From the NCBI GenBank assembly GCA_022539475.1, contig VCMS01000056.1, forward strand, positions 158,570 to 222,569: a DNA stretch of 64,000 nt, given 5' to 3'. Of the stretch, positions 30,044 through 40,701 are shown one piece after another. The position numbers and the translations under genes were made by a program. The notes under the pieces were generated by a model. That model was not told the origin of the DNA and did no database searches. It saw only the letters and a list, made by a program, of their open reading frames with translations. This DNA is from Gracilaria domingensis (lineage: Eukaryota; Rhodophyta; Florideophyceae; Gracilariales; Gracilariaceae). Positions within the stretch are counted from its first letter, which is position 1, and each line of letters opens with the position of its first letter.

Positions 30044-30564
30044 TGGGAGCATCCTGAAACCGCAAAAACGCAATTTGGTCTCGACGCGCAAAGTCACGAT
30101 TTGATCGCACAGAGTGACTTTGCGCTTGCGTTTGAGCAGAACTCGGTCAGCGTGCTCACCTCGCTGACTGATTTTAGCTCCCGTCACAAACACGCAATTT
30201 CTGAGCGCGTGCTCTTCTGAAATGAATACGAGTTGGCTGCTTTTGCTGCGCGTTTTCTTTTCGGCGCATTCACCTCGTTGCGCGTTTTTCTCGCTGCGCG
30301 TTGGGTTTAAGATGGAGGACGCTCACCGTCTCCATCCTGAACCAAACAAAACACTTGTGTGTTGAACCGCAAGCACCCCTCAGGCCTAGCACACTAGGTA
30401 CGAGAGGAATGCGTTTTGAATAAATGACTGAAAAGAACTCTTCAAATGACTCTTTAATTGCGTTGGAGGTTTACGTTTTTGTGGTTTCAGAAAGGCTTAT
30501 GCCTTGCAAATACACAAACGCACACAATGCGATTTTCTGCGTTTGGTGTTTCAGGATGCTCCCA
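30044..30564. mobile_element. MITE-like non-autonomous element
   Basis: TGGGAGCATCCTGAAAC at 30044-30060 is the exact reverse complement of 30548-30564. The inverted similarity fades over the next ~20 bases on each side (GCAAAAACGCA against CCAAACGCAGA). No coding capacity; an 11-bp hairpin (GCGCAAAGTCA) lies at 30086-30125. The flanking trinucleotides (AAG, GTA) do not match, so the target duplication is unproven. It lies ~0.5 kb from the Harbinger element but does not share obvious termini with it. Confidence 0.5.
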
Positions 30565-31097
30565 GTAATTGTATATAATCACAATATAATGTTACAAACG
30601 GTATGTAATTGTCACATATGTAACGAATGTACATATTGTATACGGAGCTGCTAGGACCCAAACAAGCCGTGTTTTACGTCAACATTTGATAGGCGGCCTC
30701 TTTCGTTTTGGCTGATGAGCACGATTTGGTTCAAGTAATGGGCGTCTTCTGAAATACCAAATCGCAGAACAGTAAATCTGCGTTTCTGTGGTTTTGCGCG
30801 TTGTCAGTCGTTCTGAGAACGAGCTTCACCCAAAAGTTCCGCGGAGCACAGAGATCCAAACGAGTTGAGACCAGAGGGTATCCGCACAATTTTCAACGAC
30901 TCCCACTGCCCCTTTCGCTTCTCTGACACACTCGTCCCACTGCGACATGCGCATACCCATCTTTCTCAGCAACATTCGCACGCAGAATGATTTTCGGGTC
31001 TCGTCCTCCAATATGGCTCCTGATTTCGAAGACGAGTTCGAAGTCTTTCCGACGCAGTGTCTCCGCAAGGCCCCAAAGGGTGCGGCAAGGTAGAATC
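30565..31097. other. Upstream region of the Harbinger transposase
   Basis: Probably the left end of the PIF/Harbinger element. Terminal inverted repeats matching 33300-34000 could not be found by eye. The frame of the transposase is open from 30987, but those residues look non-coding. Confidence 0.4.
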
Positions 31098-32150
31098 ATG
31101 CGTGCTGCATTACGTCTACGACGTCAGTCGCCGTTTGCCTTCTTATTTGGCAGCGGCTGTGAAGCATCGCTGATAACGCTTACTGGTATGAACCACACCG
31201 CATTTCGCTACATTCTTCGCAAGTTCCGTCCCTTGTTCGAGAACTATACAGCCTACTCCTCTGACGGATACGTGAAGATGTGCACAGCGAAAAGGAAAGG
31301 CCGACCGCGAGTCATGAATGCAACAACATGTTTGGGACTCTTGCTCGCTCACAACCACACCAGAGGATCTGTAATGACGTTGTCATTGATATTCGGATGT
31401 ACGAGCAGCGCTATTTCTTTGTATGTACGATTTGCTCGTCAAATATTGTGTCATGTACTCATGAACGATACCAACGCCGCAGCACGCATGCCGTCACTCG
31501 AGGAAGCGCAGCATGCAATGCGCCTGATTTAGGAGTTCTATCCTTGTCTGGAAAATGTGTACTGCTTCGCTGATGGGCTTAAACTATACCTGCAGAAGTG
31601 CGGAGACGAAGTTATTCAAAGTCGGTACTACAATGGCTGGACTCACGATCATTACGTGTCGAATGTATATTTGTTCAGCCCCACAGGAGTCATTATTGCC
31701 TGCGGGCTGAATACCCCGGGGCCAATGCATGATTCTAATATATGCGATAAGTCCGGTCTGTATGACAAGTTGGCGGATAGCCACGATGCATTCGGTGGTA
31801 AATGTGCTATTGATTCAGCGTTCGCGAGGGTCCAATACCCATTCCTGCTGAAGAGCAGCCCAAGTCATGCCAGTTTTGCCACCAATTCGCGTGACATCGA
31901 AACCGCGCGACAAGCGACTTCTCTTAGACAAAGCGCCGAATGGGGGATGGGAGCATTTAAGGGCTGCTTTCCTAGAGTGCAAGATCGAATCAGGTATGAA
32001 GAAAGAGGGGAACGCAAAATGTTCCACACATCATTGGTGCTTTTGTTAAATCTTAGGACGCGTTTGGATGGGCTCAATCGGATACGAACTGTCTTTCAAA
32101 GGGCCTTGACAGGTGACGTTGAATCTCTCTTTTCTCACCTTCATTCTTGA
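31098..32150 (+). pseudogene. PIF/Harbinger transposase (DDE_Tnp_4 type), one in-frame stop
   Basis: From ATG 31098 the frame runs to 32150 with a single TAG at 31530-31532. The N-terminal half has the helix-turn-helix-like region (GRPRVMNATTCLGLLLAHNHTRGSVM). After the stop the frame continues at once with EFYPCLENVYCFADG (first catalytic Asp), YYNGWTHDHYVSNVYLFSP, then PGPMHDSNI, AIDSAFA (second Asp) and RQSAEWGMGAF (Glu), ending RIRYEERGERKMFHTSLVLLLNLR. This is close to the DDE endonuclease family common in oomycetes, fungi and algae. The stop sits where Gln is expected (CAG to TAG). One base separates it from an intact gene. It converges with the Myb-like partner, overlapping it by 10 bp. 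Confidence 0.85.
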
Positions 32151-33295
32151 TTGTTATCGTTGTTTTTTGCGCCAACATTTGCCATATGTTGACCGCCCAG
32201 CAGTGCGACAATCATGTTCATCATATTCTGATGATTCTGACGCCCAGATTCCATCACTCGCTCATGGCGAAGCGCTTCGCGCTCATCCCGCTCCATCTGC
32301 ATCTGTTCCATACGCTCGACTCGTTCCATCTCTCGCTCGCGTTGCTGCTGTCGATCCCTTTTATCATCCATCATCTGGAGTTTGTATAGACTAATCAAGT
32401 CATTCCTGTTGTCATTCTGCCTCTTCCTGCCGTGCACCAAGCGACGCCTACCAAATTGTAACGCCGCACTGCCCACCCTTTCACTTGCCGACATTCCTTC
32501 ACTGCTTTCGTTTTCTTGTGCATCATCAGGGTGTACCTCATCTTCTCCATCCGTTGTGCATTCTCGTTCAATTTCCTTGACTTGTAGGCCAACGTCGTCT
32601 TCGGCGTTTCCTATATCTGCCTTTCCCTTAATCATTAGATTGATCTTCTTTGTTCGTGAAACAGGGTCAGGACAGTGCGGGTCCCCAGTTGGGATTCTTG
32701 TGCGGTAGAGGCTTGCAAATTTCCTCCGGAATGAATCGGCGCTTCATTTGCATGAAGGGTATGCTTGGCAATGCTTACTGGTTAAAGTGTCCCACTCAAC
32801 CGTTCCTATCGGGAGCCTGTCCTCCAAGAGATCCAGAAAACAGTCTACCTCTTCTTTCGAGAACCCGAACCCAGTTTTGCAACCAGACTTGCTTTTCTTC
32901 GGAGCCGTTCCAGCGCCCTGGCTGGGGTCAGGTGCATTTCGCTTCCTCCTCGATGATCGTAGCATGTTACTCCGCGGTTCTGATCCCTCAGACATTGTGG
33001 GCGATAGGTACTCCCCCATTTCATATTGTTGCACAGGTTCATCTGGAGCGTGTTGTCTGGGAACGGAGTTTTGGATTGTCTGAGTTTGATGGCACGGAGC
33101 AGGGTGTGTGGATTCACGAGGGAGCGGCGGCACGCGGGGACGGGCCAATGCGGGCAGACGAATCGACGATCCTCGGAATTCGCCGGCCCGTAGAGTGGGA
33201 CTATGATTACTGAAACGTTGTCGTTGAGAAGTAACGTCAGTTCCCCACGACAAGCGTGAGAAAGGAGGCCGGGGTACGTCGTTGTCGTTCTTCAT
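32141..33295 (-). pseudogene. Myb/SANT-like DNA-binding partner of the Harbinger transposase, one in-frame stop
   Basis: The frame from 33295 to 32141 has one TGA at 32744-32746. Before it: GFGFSKEEVDCFLDLLEDRLPIGTVEW, the first helices of the Myb/SANT-like domain that accompanies PIF/Harbinger elements. Directly after it: SADSFRRKFASLYRTRIPTGDPHCP, the diagnostic second half. The expected residue is Arg, so the change is CGA to TGA at a CpG. The C-terminal ~110 residues form a Gln/Glu/Arg-rich coiled coil ending in NMIVALLGGQ. In known Harbinger elements this protein brings the transposase to the termini and into the nucleus. The N-terminal ~110 residues are Pro/Ser/Arg-rich and less certain. 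Confidence 0.8.
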
Positions 33296-34280
33296 CGCGC
33301 TCGTCGTGAGAATGGTATGCGTCAGAGGTGGTCGTTGTAGCGAAAGATTGGTTCAAAGCAACACGTACCGTCGTTTTGTGCCTGTGAACGGCTTTCGATA
33401 TGAGGCGCTTGCGTTTCGTCGCGGTGGGCATCGCAGTTGCGCTTTGCCGTCGGACGGAGCGGATCGGGGATGTTTCGGTCCGGGACTACGTGCGATGCAG
33501 TTGAGAGGAGATGTGCAGTATAATACAGGAAGTTGTGAAGCCGGCGTTCTTGCTTCGCACGTTGGCCCACGCCGCCCAAATTTGATGCGCATTGTCACGA
33601 CAAACGCTTTTTGCGTGATGATTTACGCAGTTAAAAAAGGGTGTTTCTGTTTTCAGAAGACCCCCAATAACAAAAGTCTTCAAAGCCCTCTTTCAAACGC
33701 ACATTTCCTAAAATGGTATCTAGGACTTCGCCAAAGGGATTTTAGCTTTTGGTGCAGTCTTCCACAACGAAGTCTTCTCTCTCTGTTCTCTCTTCCCATA
33801 TCTGCAATAATGCCAATTGCATCCTCTTAGCCAGGCATAGAGTTGGGGTCTCGAATGTTGTCATTTCCAGACGTCCCAGGATATGGAGATTTGTTGATGC
33901 TTTTTCCCTCTCTCTTCTCGAAGTGGTACAAGACGAGCACGGGGGCGCTTAGCAACTCACATTGATTTATTTAGTCACGGTTTCTCACCGTCATTAAACG
34001 TACCCATCATTTATTACATGTCTTTGTCAAAACGTTATGTCAGTGAATCAGGAAAAGGAGGCGTTAACGTTAACACTAGATAGCGGACGAGATTTTTCAA
34101 GCCCAAGACCGCGTCGAAACATTCTATTCAGCGGTCCATCAAAATATGACGGGATAGACCATGATGAATTTTGTTTCGCCATTAAATGAGCTCTTCTCGC
34201 ACCTCGAAATCCGTCTAGAACTCGTTACCATCATAACTCTGACGAGAATATGTCACTGCAAACTATCCTCTCTTCTCCTG
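33296..34280. other. Gene-free stretch, likely right end of the Harbinger element and spacer
   Basis: Short ORFs occur on both strands at 33282-33830 but are mutually overlapping and show no family. No terminal repeat could be paired with 30565-31097. Confidence 0.4.
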
Positions 34281-34620
34281 TAGCGCAACGCATTTCGCGG
34301 TTGATGCTCGCTTTTTGCGACGGCGCTCTTAGGCATGCTGCGCAGGGACGTTGAAGAGCACCACTGAGGTTGGCACAGCATTGCTAGCTTGTCACAAACG
34401 TGTCACACGGTTGCAAGGGACGGGTTGCACAGCATTGCTGGTACTTAAGATATTATTTAGATAGTTTTTGCACCTAATGTAGGGAGCTCACTACAGTATA
34501 TAGTGGCTCGGCCCTCGGTCTTTGCCGCCAAGTAAAACTCCCCAACCTGGGTTGAACAATCCTTCTCGGCACTAATCTACGCCACCTTCGCGTGTTTCTT
34601 CACCTCTTCGAAGGTTGGCC
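34281..34620. repeat. Inverted-repeat arm R, left copy
   Basis: The reverse complement of 47524-47872, with ~85% agreement by eye over 340 bp. Shared landmarks: GCGAGCATCAACCGCGAAATGC, AGCAATGCTGTGC, and GTGAGCTCCCTACATTAGGTGC next to a TATATA box. It abuts the Gypsy-A LTR within 12 bp. It could be an older solo LTR into which, or next to which, the gypsy elements landed. Confidence 0.7.
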
Positions 34621-34631
34621 CAATCGTGTAC

Positions 34632-35006
34632 TGTTGTATAACCAACGGGCGGTGGGAGGCTGTGGTAGGGAGCTGACGGAGGGCTCGACCTGAAAGGTAG
34701 TAAACGAGAGACAAACCGCGACGGTAGTTGAGCACCTGGATACGAAGTGGTACAGTAGGTAGGATTGCTAGCTCCGGCCGTATTGGTGACGGTTAGCGAG
34801 AGCGCGAGCGTACGCACAAGACCTTAACGGTGGTAGCTTTCGAACAGAAAGGCGAGAGTTTACCAAGATGGTGCTTAGTTTACAATTCCTAGGAGGTGGG
34901 GACCTCGGCAGCGTCTAAGTGTGTCTGCGAGGTCGACGCGACCTGTCACACGTGTACGACTTACCGTCTGGTGCATCACTATCTGTACAGGTGCACCTCG
35001 TGCGCA
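34632..35006 (-). repeat. Gypsy-A 3' LTR
   Basis: 375 bp, TGTTGTATAACC...GTGCGCA on the plus strand; the same length as its partner at 39263-39637. Confidence 0.88.
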
Positions 35007-35965
35007 TCAAAAATAAAGGACATGATTTCCGTCCAGGATCGCGACGCTTTCGCTTCCTGAACCGCACGGAGATTGCGCTCGGCAACCGAAAGGCGACCTA
35101 GGCTAATTGTATGGCCCAGGTAGTCCACTTTGGTATCGAAAGAGAAGCACTTTCGGAGCTTCAGCGTTACCCAGCGGTTTGTAGCAATCTCAAAACCTGA
35201 CGAACATGCACGAAATGTTCTTCCACCCATCTGGAATAGATGATAACATCATCTAAGTATACCAATGCGGTTCTCCATTTCACCTTCGATAGGATGATAT
35301 CTAACGCTCGCTGGGAGTAGCGGGTGCGTTACAAAGACCAAATGGCATACGCGTAAAGCGGAAAAGACCAGCGTGGAATGTAAAGGCCGTCTGGTCTCGG
35401 TCTTCCTCCCTTATAGGCATCTGCCAATAACCACAATTGGCGTCCAAAGTGGTGAATATTTGTGCATCCCCTAGGAATCAATGCACTTCTCCATCCTTCG
35501 TATTCGATAGGAATCCCGTACGGTCACATTGTTCAACCTCCTGTAGTCGATACAGAACCGCATTCTGGGATCTCCACGTCTCTGAACCAAAACCACTGGG
35601 CTGGCCCATTCCGACTGAGCGGGCTCAATAACACCTTCACGGGGCATCCTCTCCACCTCTTCCAACTCCACCCTACGGGCTTTCGGACCTGCACGGTAGG
35701 GTTGTTGCCATATTGGTTTAGCTTCAGGAACGAGTCCAATGCGGTGTTCCGCCGCCTTGATCTAACCTAAATGGCCAGACCACATGGTTTCAAATTCTTC
35801 CAGGAGACGGAGGATATGTCGCTTGTAGGGCTCGTGCTCGTCACCTACATGGGCTTCCTCTCTCCAATCCTTCACTGGGTCTAACTCCAGTCTCTTCCTG
35901 GCTTCCATCGAATCGGTCTCAGTGTCAACCAGTACAATCTTTTCGTTCGCATTCTTCGATACCAC
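35007..35965 (-). pseudogene. Gypsy-A reverse transcriptase, broken
   Basis: Reading from 35965: a linker, then an in-frame TAG near 35762-35764 (expected Gln, CAG), then LVPEAKPIWQQPYR and VIEPAQSEWASPVVLVQRR with FCIDYRRLNNVT. A frameshift near 35480 leads to TTLDANCGYWQMPI (first catalytic Asp), DQTAFTFHAGLFRFTRMPFGL, and the YLDD box in LVYLDDVIIYSRW near 35230-35260. Then comes KCFSFDTKVDYLGHTIS, after which the LTR starts. The palm is complete; connection and RNase H are gone. Confidence 0.85.
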
Positions 35966-36120
35966 TTGGTTTTCCGCAATTGAATCCCTCCCCCTTTCTT
36001 AGAGTAGGCGACCTCGCCGTAATCAGTTTGCATTGTGAACACACCTCGAGGGGCAGGAAGAGCGACACCTATGACGGTATTCTTAGGCACGTTAACCACG
36101 TGGTTTCCGAAATTACTGAG

Positions 36121-36870
36121 TTATACCTGAAATGGTCTGTGAGGTACGTTACCAACAATTCCGTTTGCCATTATAGTGAGATGTCGTTCCGCTGTCCTCG
36201 GATGGTTCTGTAAGGTTACCAGGCCTGGTGTATCACATGAAACCGTTACCGTGGCCTGGTGCATGGGTGGTAAAGAAACCTTCTTGCTGAGACGAATCTT
36301 GTTCGAAACCGTATTGGTATGGAGTTTCCGTGCCCGTGTTTGAGACCATCCATTCTTGGTCGTCGTATGACCTTGAATGGAAATCTTTCCACCGTAACGG
36401 AGCAGGATTGGTTGTGATCCTTGGAATATCGCTCTAACATGACTGTCAATGAAGCTCGTTCCCAGGATACAATCCGCTGCCAATCCGTCAACAACAAGAA
36501 ACTTCACTCGTACCTTCCAGGATCCTAATTGCACCATGGTGGTCAGCGTTTCTCTGATTAGCAGAGGGCGGTTGTTAGCGTCTACCAAAGGGGTGGATGA
36601 CTTCTCCTGCTTCAGTGATTTCATTACCGATTCGGGAACTATGCGAGCATTCAGTACGCATGGATCGGAACCGATATCGAGCACAGAAATCGCATGCACC
36701 GCATGGGACGGTGAGAAGCACAATGAAACACCAACTCTATAGTTATTGTATTTCATGAACATAACCGGAATCGGTGCTGTGCAAACGTCTTCATCTTCCG
36801 TAACGGTGTCACCCGAACCACCTGGTATCAAATGGCCTTCCAATTCCCGGTTGGGCGTGGCCTCGAACAC
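36121..36870 (-). CDS. Gypsy-A retropepsin region (start of pol)
   Basis: A 249-codon frame overlapping the end of gag by 62 nt in the +1 frame relative to it, the arrangement used by Ty3 for programmed +1 frameshifting. It contains a retropepsin fold: SVLDIGSDPCVLN in the place of hDTGA (the catalytic Asp kept, T and A changed) and CILGTSFI in the place of hhhG-D/S. It is followed by a linker leading to reverse transcriptase. The frame stays open, but the rest of pol is interrupted. The start residue is arbitrary, since pol is expected as a Gag-Pol fusion. Confidence 0.7.
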   Translation of the reverse strand: MFEATPNRELEGHLIPGGSGDTVTEDEDVCTAPIPVMFMKYNNYRVGVSLCFSPSHAVHAISVLDIGSDPCVLNARIVPESVMKSLKQEKSSTPLVDANNRPLLIRETLTTMVQLGSWKVRVKFLVVDGLAADCILGTSFIDSHVRAIFQGSQPILLRYGGKISIQGHTTTKNGWSQTRARKLHTNTVSNKIRLSKKVSLPPMHQATVTVSCDTPGLVTLQNHPRTAERHLTIMANGIVGNVPHRPFQV

Positions 36871-39126
36871 AACCAGTTTCAGTTTTCCTCCTGCTCTGAA
36901 ACAGGGGGTTTCTCCAAGATCGGTTCAGATTCGAGTAGATTGACTTGACGGGACCCAGAAGGTGCTGCTCTGTTACCAATTGGTGCGCTACGATCAGAAC
37001 CAAATAGATGAGAATGATTCTGCTGCCTGACCTGCACGAGTCCATCTCTGAGACAGGTGGTAATTTGTCACACCTATAGGCAACGTGTTCAGCCGAAAGG
37101 CAGAACCAGCAAAGCAGACCCCCTGCGGTTGGGTCTCTCATTACCATAGAGGTTGGTTTGCGTTCCTCCGGGTTCGCCTTCGTGTAAGACGAACTAGAAC
37201 CAATAGGTACATTCCGTTGCGGTACACGATTACCAACCGAAGCCGGTGACTGAGTTGCAGTACTGGTCGGTGGTGTGACGGACTGGGGGGTACCACTTGG
37301 TGTAGGTGACCAGTTTCCTATCGTAGATGGTCGAGAACCTCCGTGTGGTGCAGCAACCAAATGAACTGCCGTATCAGTGGGTATCCTAATCAATGAATCC
37401 CCATCTGTGGTAGTGCTCTCCTCGATTTCCATCACAGACCGTTTCGGTTTCTCCTTTGAGTTTGTACCGTAAGCAGACTTCTTATCCATGCGGAGTGTGT
37501 TGCCAAGACCCTGAGCATACCTCGCGAGGGCTTCGTAGTCTATCTTTCGGTTAGTAGTCAGAAAGTTAGGCACCTGAGATCGAATGGCTCTGTCGATGTT
37601 ATCAGAGAACATTGAATTTAACCTGGTGGTATTGATAGCGTTACCGCATCGAGTGGCTAGATTCCACAAGGCAACTGAGAATTCCATTTCGGTTTGTCCA
37701 CACCTTTGACGGTACGCGAGCAATTCCGAATAGGATTCCTGCATTACCTCATCGGTCGCGTACGTCTCCAGCAGGAAATTAACCACTTCGGGGTAGCTCT
37801 CCAACATCTGCGTCTCTTCGTCGTCAACCAGTAGGGTATTTCCTCAATGGCGCCCCTGCAGGCGGTGGTAGGCCTATCCTTTAAGGTAGAACTGGAACAA
37901 CCACATGGCAGCCCCTTCGGAAAGACCATTCTGGTCTCAGGCCATCTTGAATTTCTGCAGAAACTCAATCACCGCAATGGGATCCTCACCGGTAAATTTA
38001 GTATCACGCATCTGGAAGCTGAGCTTCTTGTGATGCTGGGTAATTTTCTGAGCTACCGCATCGGTGTAGTCAGAATCCTTGTTCCGCAACCAGTAGGTCC
38101 TGTCATCACCCGCTTTAGTAAACAAGTTGTTCAACGGCTGAATAACCTCTAGGTCGGAAACAGTGTCTGATTTGGTATCAGAATCATCCCTTCTTTTCCT
38201 ACCCTTGCGAGTTCCCTTAGATTTTCTTCTAGACCTCTTTGTTTTGTTCCATCTGCTTCTCTTACCTTTACGGTCGTCCTTCGAAGACTCCGAATCGGTT
38301 TCGGAACTCGAGGAGGTAGATCTAGAATCTTTCCTATATTTACCTCGACGGCTTTCCTTCTTTCTTCCTTTACGATTTCTTGGCCGCTCATTCTCCGAGT
38401 CGGACGAATCACCCTCTGGATCACCTCCTCCGGCACCCTCTCGAGCGATACCAATTGGTTTGGGCAAATAGTAACCTGTCGGAACATCTGCTGCCGAGCC
38501 CTTGCGGTCACGTCCCAACGAACCCTTGTGGTCCCCACTGTCAGTCGAGAAAAACTGAGGATATTGTAGCGAACACCTCGAGACATCATGAGGTTTCGTG
38601 CTTGCCCTGTTCACCCTAGATGGTTTTCCTTCTGCGTACCCTTCGGTGATCCATAAGTTCTGAACCATGTGGTATATCTCATCCATTGCACCAGTCCGTA
38701 GGTAATCGCGCACCAATTCAGGTAGCATAGCCCTAACTTCCACAACCGCGCGGTCAATCACCACTTGGGTAAGTGTGTCCACATTCAAAGAGGGTGCAGC
38801 TATTCCACTTTCAAGGTCTACCTTAGTGGCTGTGGTATTTTTCACAACTTGGGTCACGAGATTTCTGGCTCACTCCTCAAGACGAGCCCAGATCTTCTCA
38901 ACCATTTCACCATAAGGATTGACCTTCACGGTGTCCGACGGCGCACTCGCCACTGGGTCGCCGTGACGGACAGCTTTACATCTGGGTTACGTAGCAATTC
39001 CTCTGGGTTATCCAAAATTGGGTGTACCGAAGGTACAGAAGGTCCACCTGCAAGGCTTGATGGGGCACTAGACCCATGAGGACTCCTTTTAGGTTTCACA
39101 ATTGTTTGGCTAACGGGGGTAGCCAA
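36809..39126 (-). pseudogene. Gypsy-A Gag, three in-frame stops and one N-terminal frameshift
   Basis: The main frame runs from 38857 to 36809. Stops at about 37939 (TGA), 37864 (TAG) and 37833 (TGA) fall in the capsid, and reading continues in the same frame across all three. The N-terminal ~65 residues (39126-38926, MATPVSQTIVKPKR) lie in another frame. Features in order: leader; a highly charged Arg/Ser/Lys region (GRKKESRRGKYRKD..., ~150-230); capsid with ELLAYRQRCGQTEMEFSVALWNLATRCG; zinc knuckle CWFCLSAEHVAYRC (C-x2-C-x4-H-x4-C). All three stops can come from CGA or CAG by C-to-T. Confidence 0.8.
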
Positions 39127-39244
39127 TTGTTTCCTTGGTATTCCAACTACCGAATCGGTTCGAATTCCTTTCTATCTACGAAAGGCTTCTTTCCAAAATG
39201 GTACGACAAAACCCTGTCGGGTGTTATCCAACATCAACCTTCTA

Positions 39245-39257
39245 GGTCGGGAGACCA
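39245..39257 (-). other. Gypsy-A primer-binding site
   Basis: TGGTCTCCCGACC read on the minus strand, a few bases inside the LTR. The identical 13-mer serves Gypsy-B at 40307-40319. Confidence 0.65.
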
Positions 39258-39262
39258 AAATA

Positions 39263-39637
39263 TGTCGTATAACCAACGGGCGGTGGGCGGCTGTGCTAGG
39301 GAGCCAACGGAGGGCTCGACCTGGAAGGTAGTAAACGAGAGACAAACCGCGACGGTAGTTGAGCACCTGGATACCAAGTGGTATAGTAGGTAGGATTGCT
39401 AGCTCCGGCCGTATTGGTGACGGCTAGCGAGAGCGCGAGCGTACGCACAAGACCTTAACGGTGGTAGTACTCAACCAGAAAGGCGAGAGGTTACCAAGAT
39501 GGTGCTTAGTTTACAATTCCTAGGAGGTGCGGACCTCGGCAGCGTCTAAGTGTGTCTGCGAGGTCGACGCGACCTGTCACACGTGTACGACTTACCGTCT
39601 GGTGCATCACTATCTGTACAGGTACACCGCGTGCGCA
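39263..39637 (-). repeat. Gypsy-A 5' LTR
   Basis: 375 bp, TGTCGTATAACC...GTGCGCA. It contains ACCAAGTGGT at 39373, a copy of the Gypsy-A palindrome; the other LTR has one mismatch in it. Confidence 0.88.
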
Positions 39638-39798
39638 TCTAAAATATCAATGTAATTAAATAATTATCTAAATTAGTAGCTAGTTAGTCGAATGTTCACA
39701 AACCTGTCAACACCCACGTGGTAGATCTGTAGAATATTCTCAATACCCAGATGGTAACCCTTGTAGACAGACCATTAGGCAAAGTTCATTACACGACA

Positions 39799-40304
39799 TG
39801 CAGGGCTCGCTTATCATCCCTGTTCAACAGGAGCGTCGCCGACACCGTCGTCGTCATTTATCGTTTATTGTTACACATTGTCGTGGATATGCACCGCTGT
39901 ATAAAGTCCTTTCTTGTTCGTTCGCGGCTCTCTCGGCCCTACTCTCGTTCGTCCCGTTGCCGGTTTTCCCTTTGGCTTTCCTCATTATATTGGGTTTTCC
40001 TTGTCCTCTTTTTGGGCCAGTCGCCCACTCTTTCGCGGTGTGTGGACTTCCGACACAATGTCGTTGTCTCTGCCACTTCCGTGGATTATTGTAACTCATC
40101 TGAGGATTGCACACACTCACATGTATCTCTCTCCGACTTCGCGGCCATCACTCACACTCACACGTACATCTTGACGGTAGATCCTGGTTTACGCCCGGCT
40201 TGTGCATCTATCAGTGAGGGGCTCTACTGCTGTTGCTACCGTACTGAGGGGAGGGCTCCGAACACCTTTCCTATGTTTTTCCCGTTCTCGGGGTTTGCAC
40301 CACA
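39799..40304 (+). repeat. Gypsy-B 5' LTR
   Basis: 506 bp, TGCAGGGCTCGC...TTGCACCACA. The primer site follows after two bases. The reverse-complement copy is 47009-47517. It is pyrimidine-rich on the plus strand with repeated CTCACA/CACTCACAC. Confidence 0.8.
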
Positions 40305-40306
40305 TT

Positions 40307-40319
40307 TGGTCTCCCGACC
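40307..40319 (+). other. Gypsy-B primer-binding site
   Basis: TGGTCTCCCGACC, identical to the Gypsy-A site although LTRs and coding parts are unrelated at the nucleotide level. Confidence 0.65.
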
Positions 40320-40701
40320 TAGAACTGGTTCATCCACTTTCGTGTGTTGTACTCTCCTTTGAGATCAATCTACGATTCTCTGGTTTTCTCGGATCCTTTT
40401 GGAAGTTCCTATCGACATGGGTCGAATTGCCAGAAGGCGTCATCCACTCCTATGTGAAGCGCAAGATGCCCTCGTAGAGGAAGTCGAAGCCTTGTCCTGA
40501 AAGTTGGCGCGCACTCCTGTGGAGGATGTTTCTCAGAATCATTTCGATTCTGAGTTGGATGCGTCCGAGTCCTCGGACTAAACTTGGACTGCTTCCCATT
40601 CAAATGGTTCAAGTTATTTCGATTGCTCGTCAGACTCTTCCTCCGATATCTGGACTTACACTCGTTCCCTAACAGGAGATTGTCGTCCTGAAACGGAAGC
40701 T

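Larger units (their letters stand above)
34632..39637 (-). mobile_element. Ty3/gypsy retrotransposon Gypsy-A, deleted for RNase H and integrase
   Basis: Direct LTRs of 375 bp (34632-35006 and 39263-39637, TG...CA) enclose primer site, gag, protease and reverse transcriptase on the minus strand. The coding sequence stops right at the left LTR, in the thumb of reverse transcriptase (KLRKCFSFDTKVDYLGHTIS). RNase H and integrase, ~2 kb, are therefore absent. The LTRs agree at about 95% of positions, so mobilisation with help from a complete relative is conceivable. The interior carries at least seven perfect ACCANNTGGT palindromes. Confidence 0.88.
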
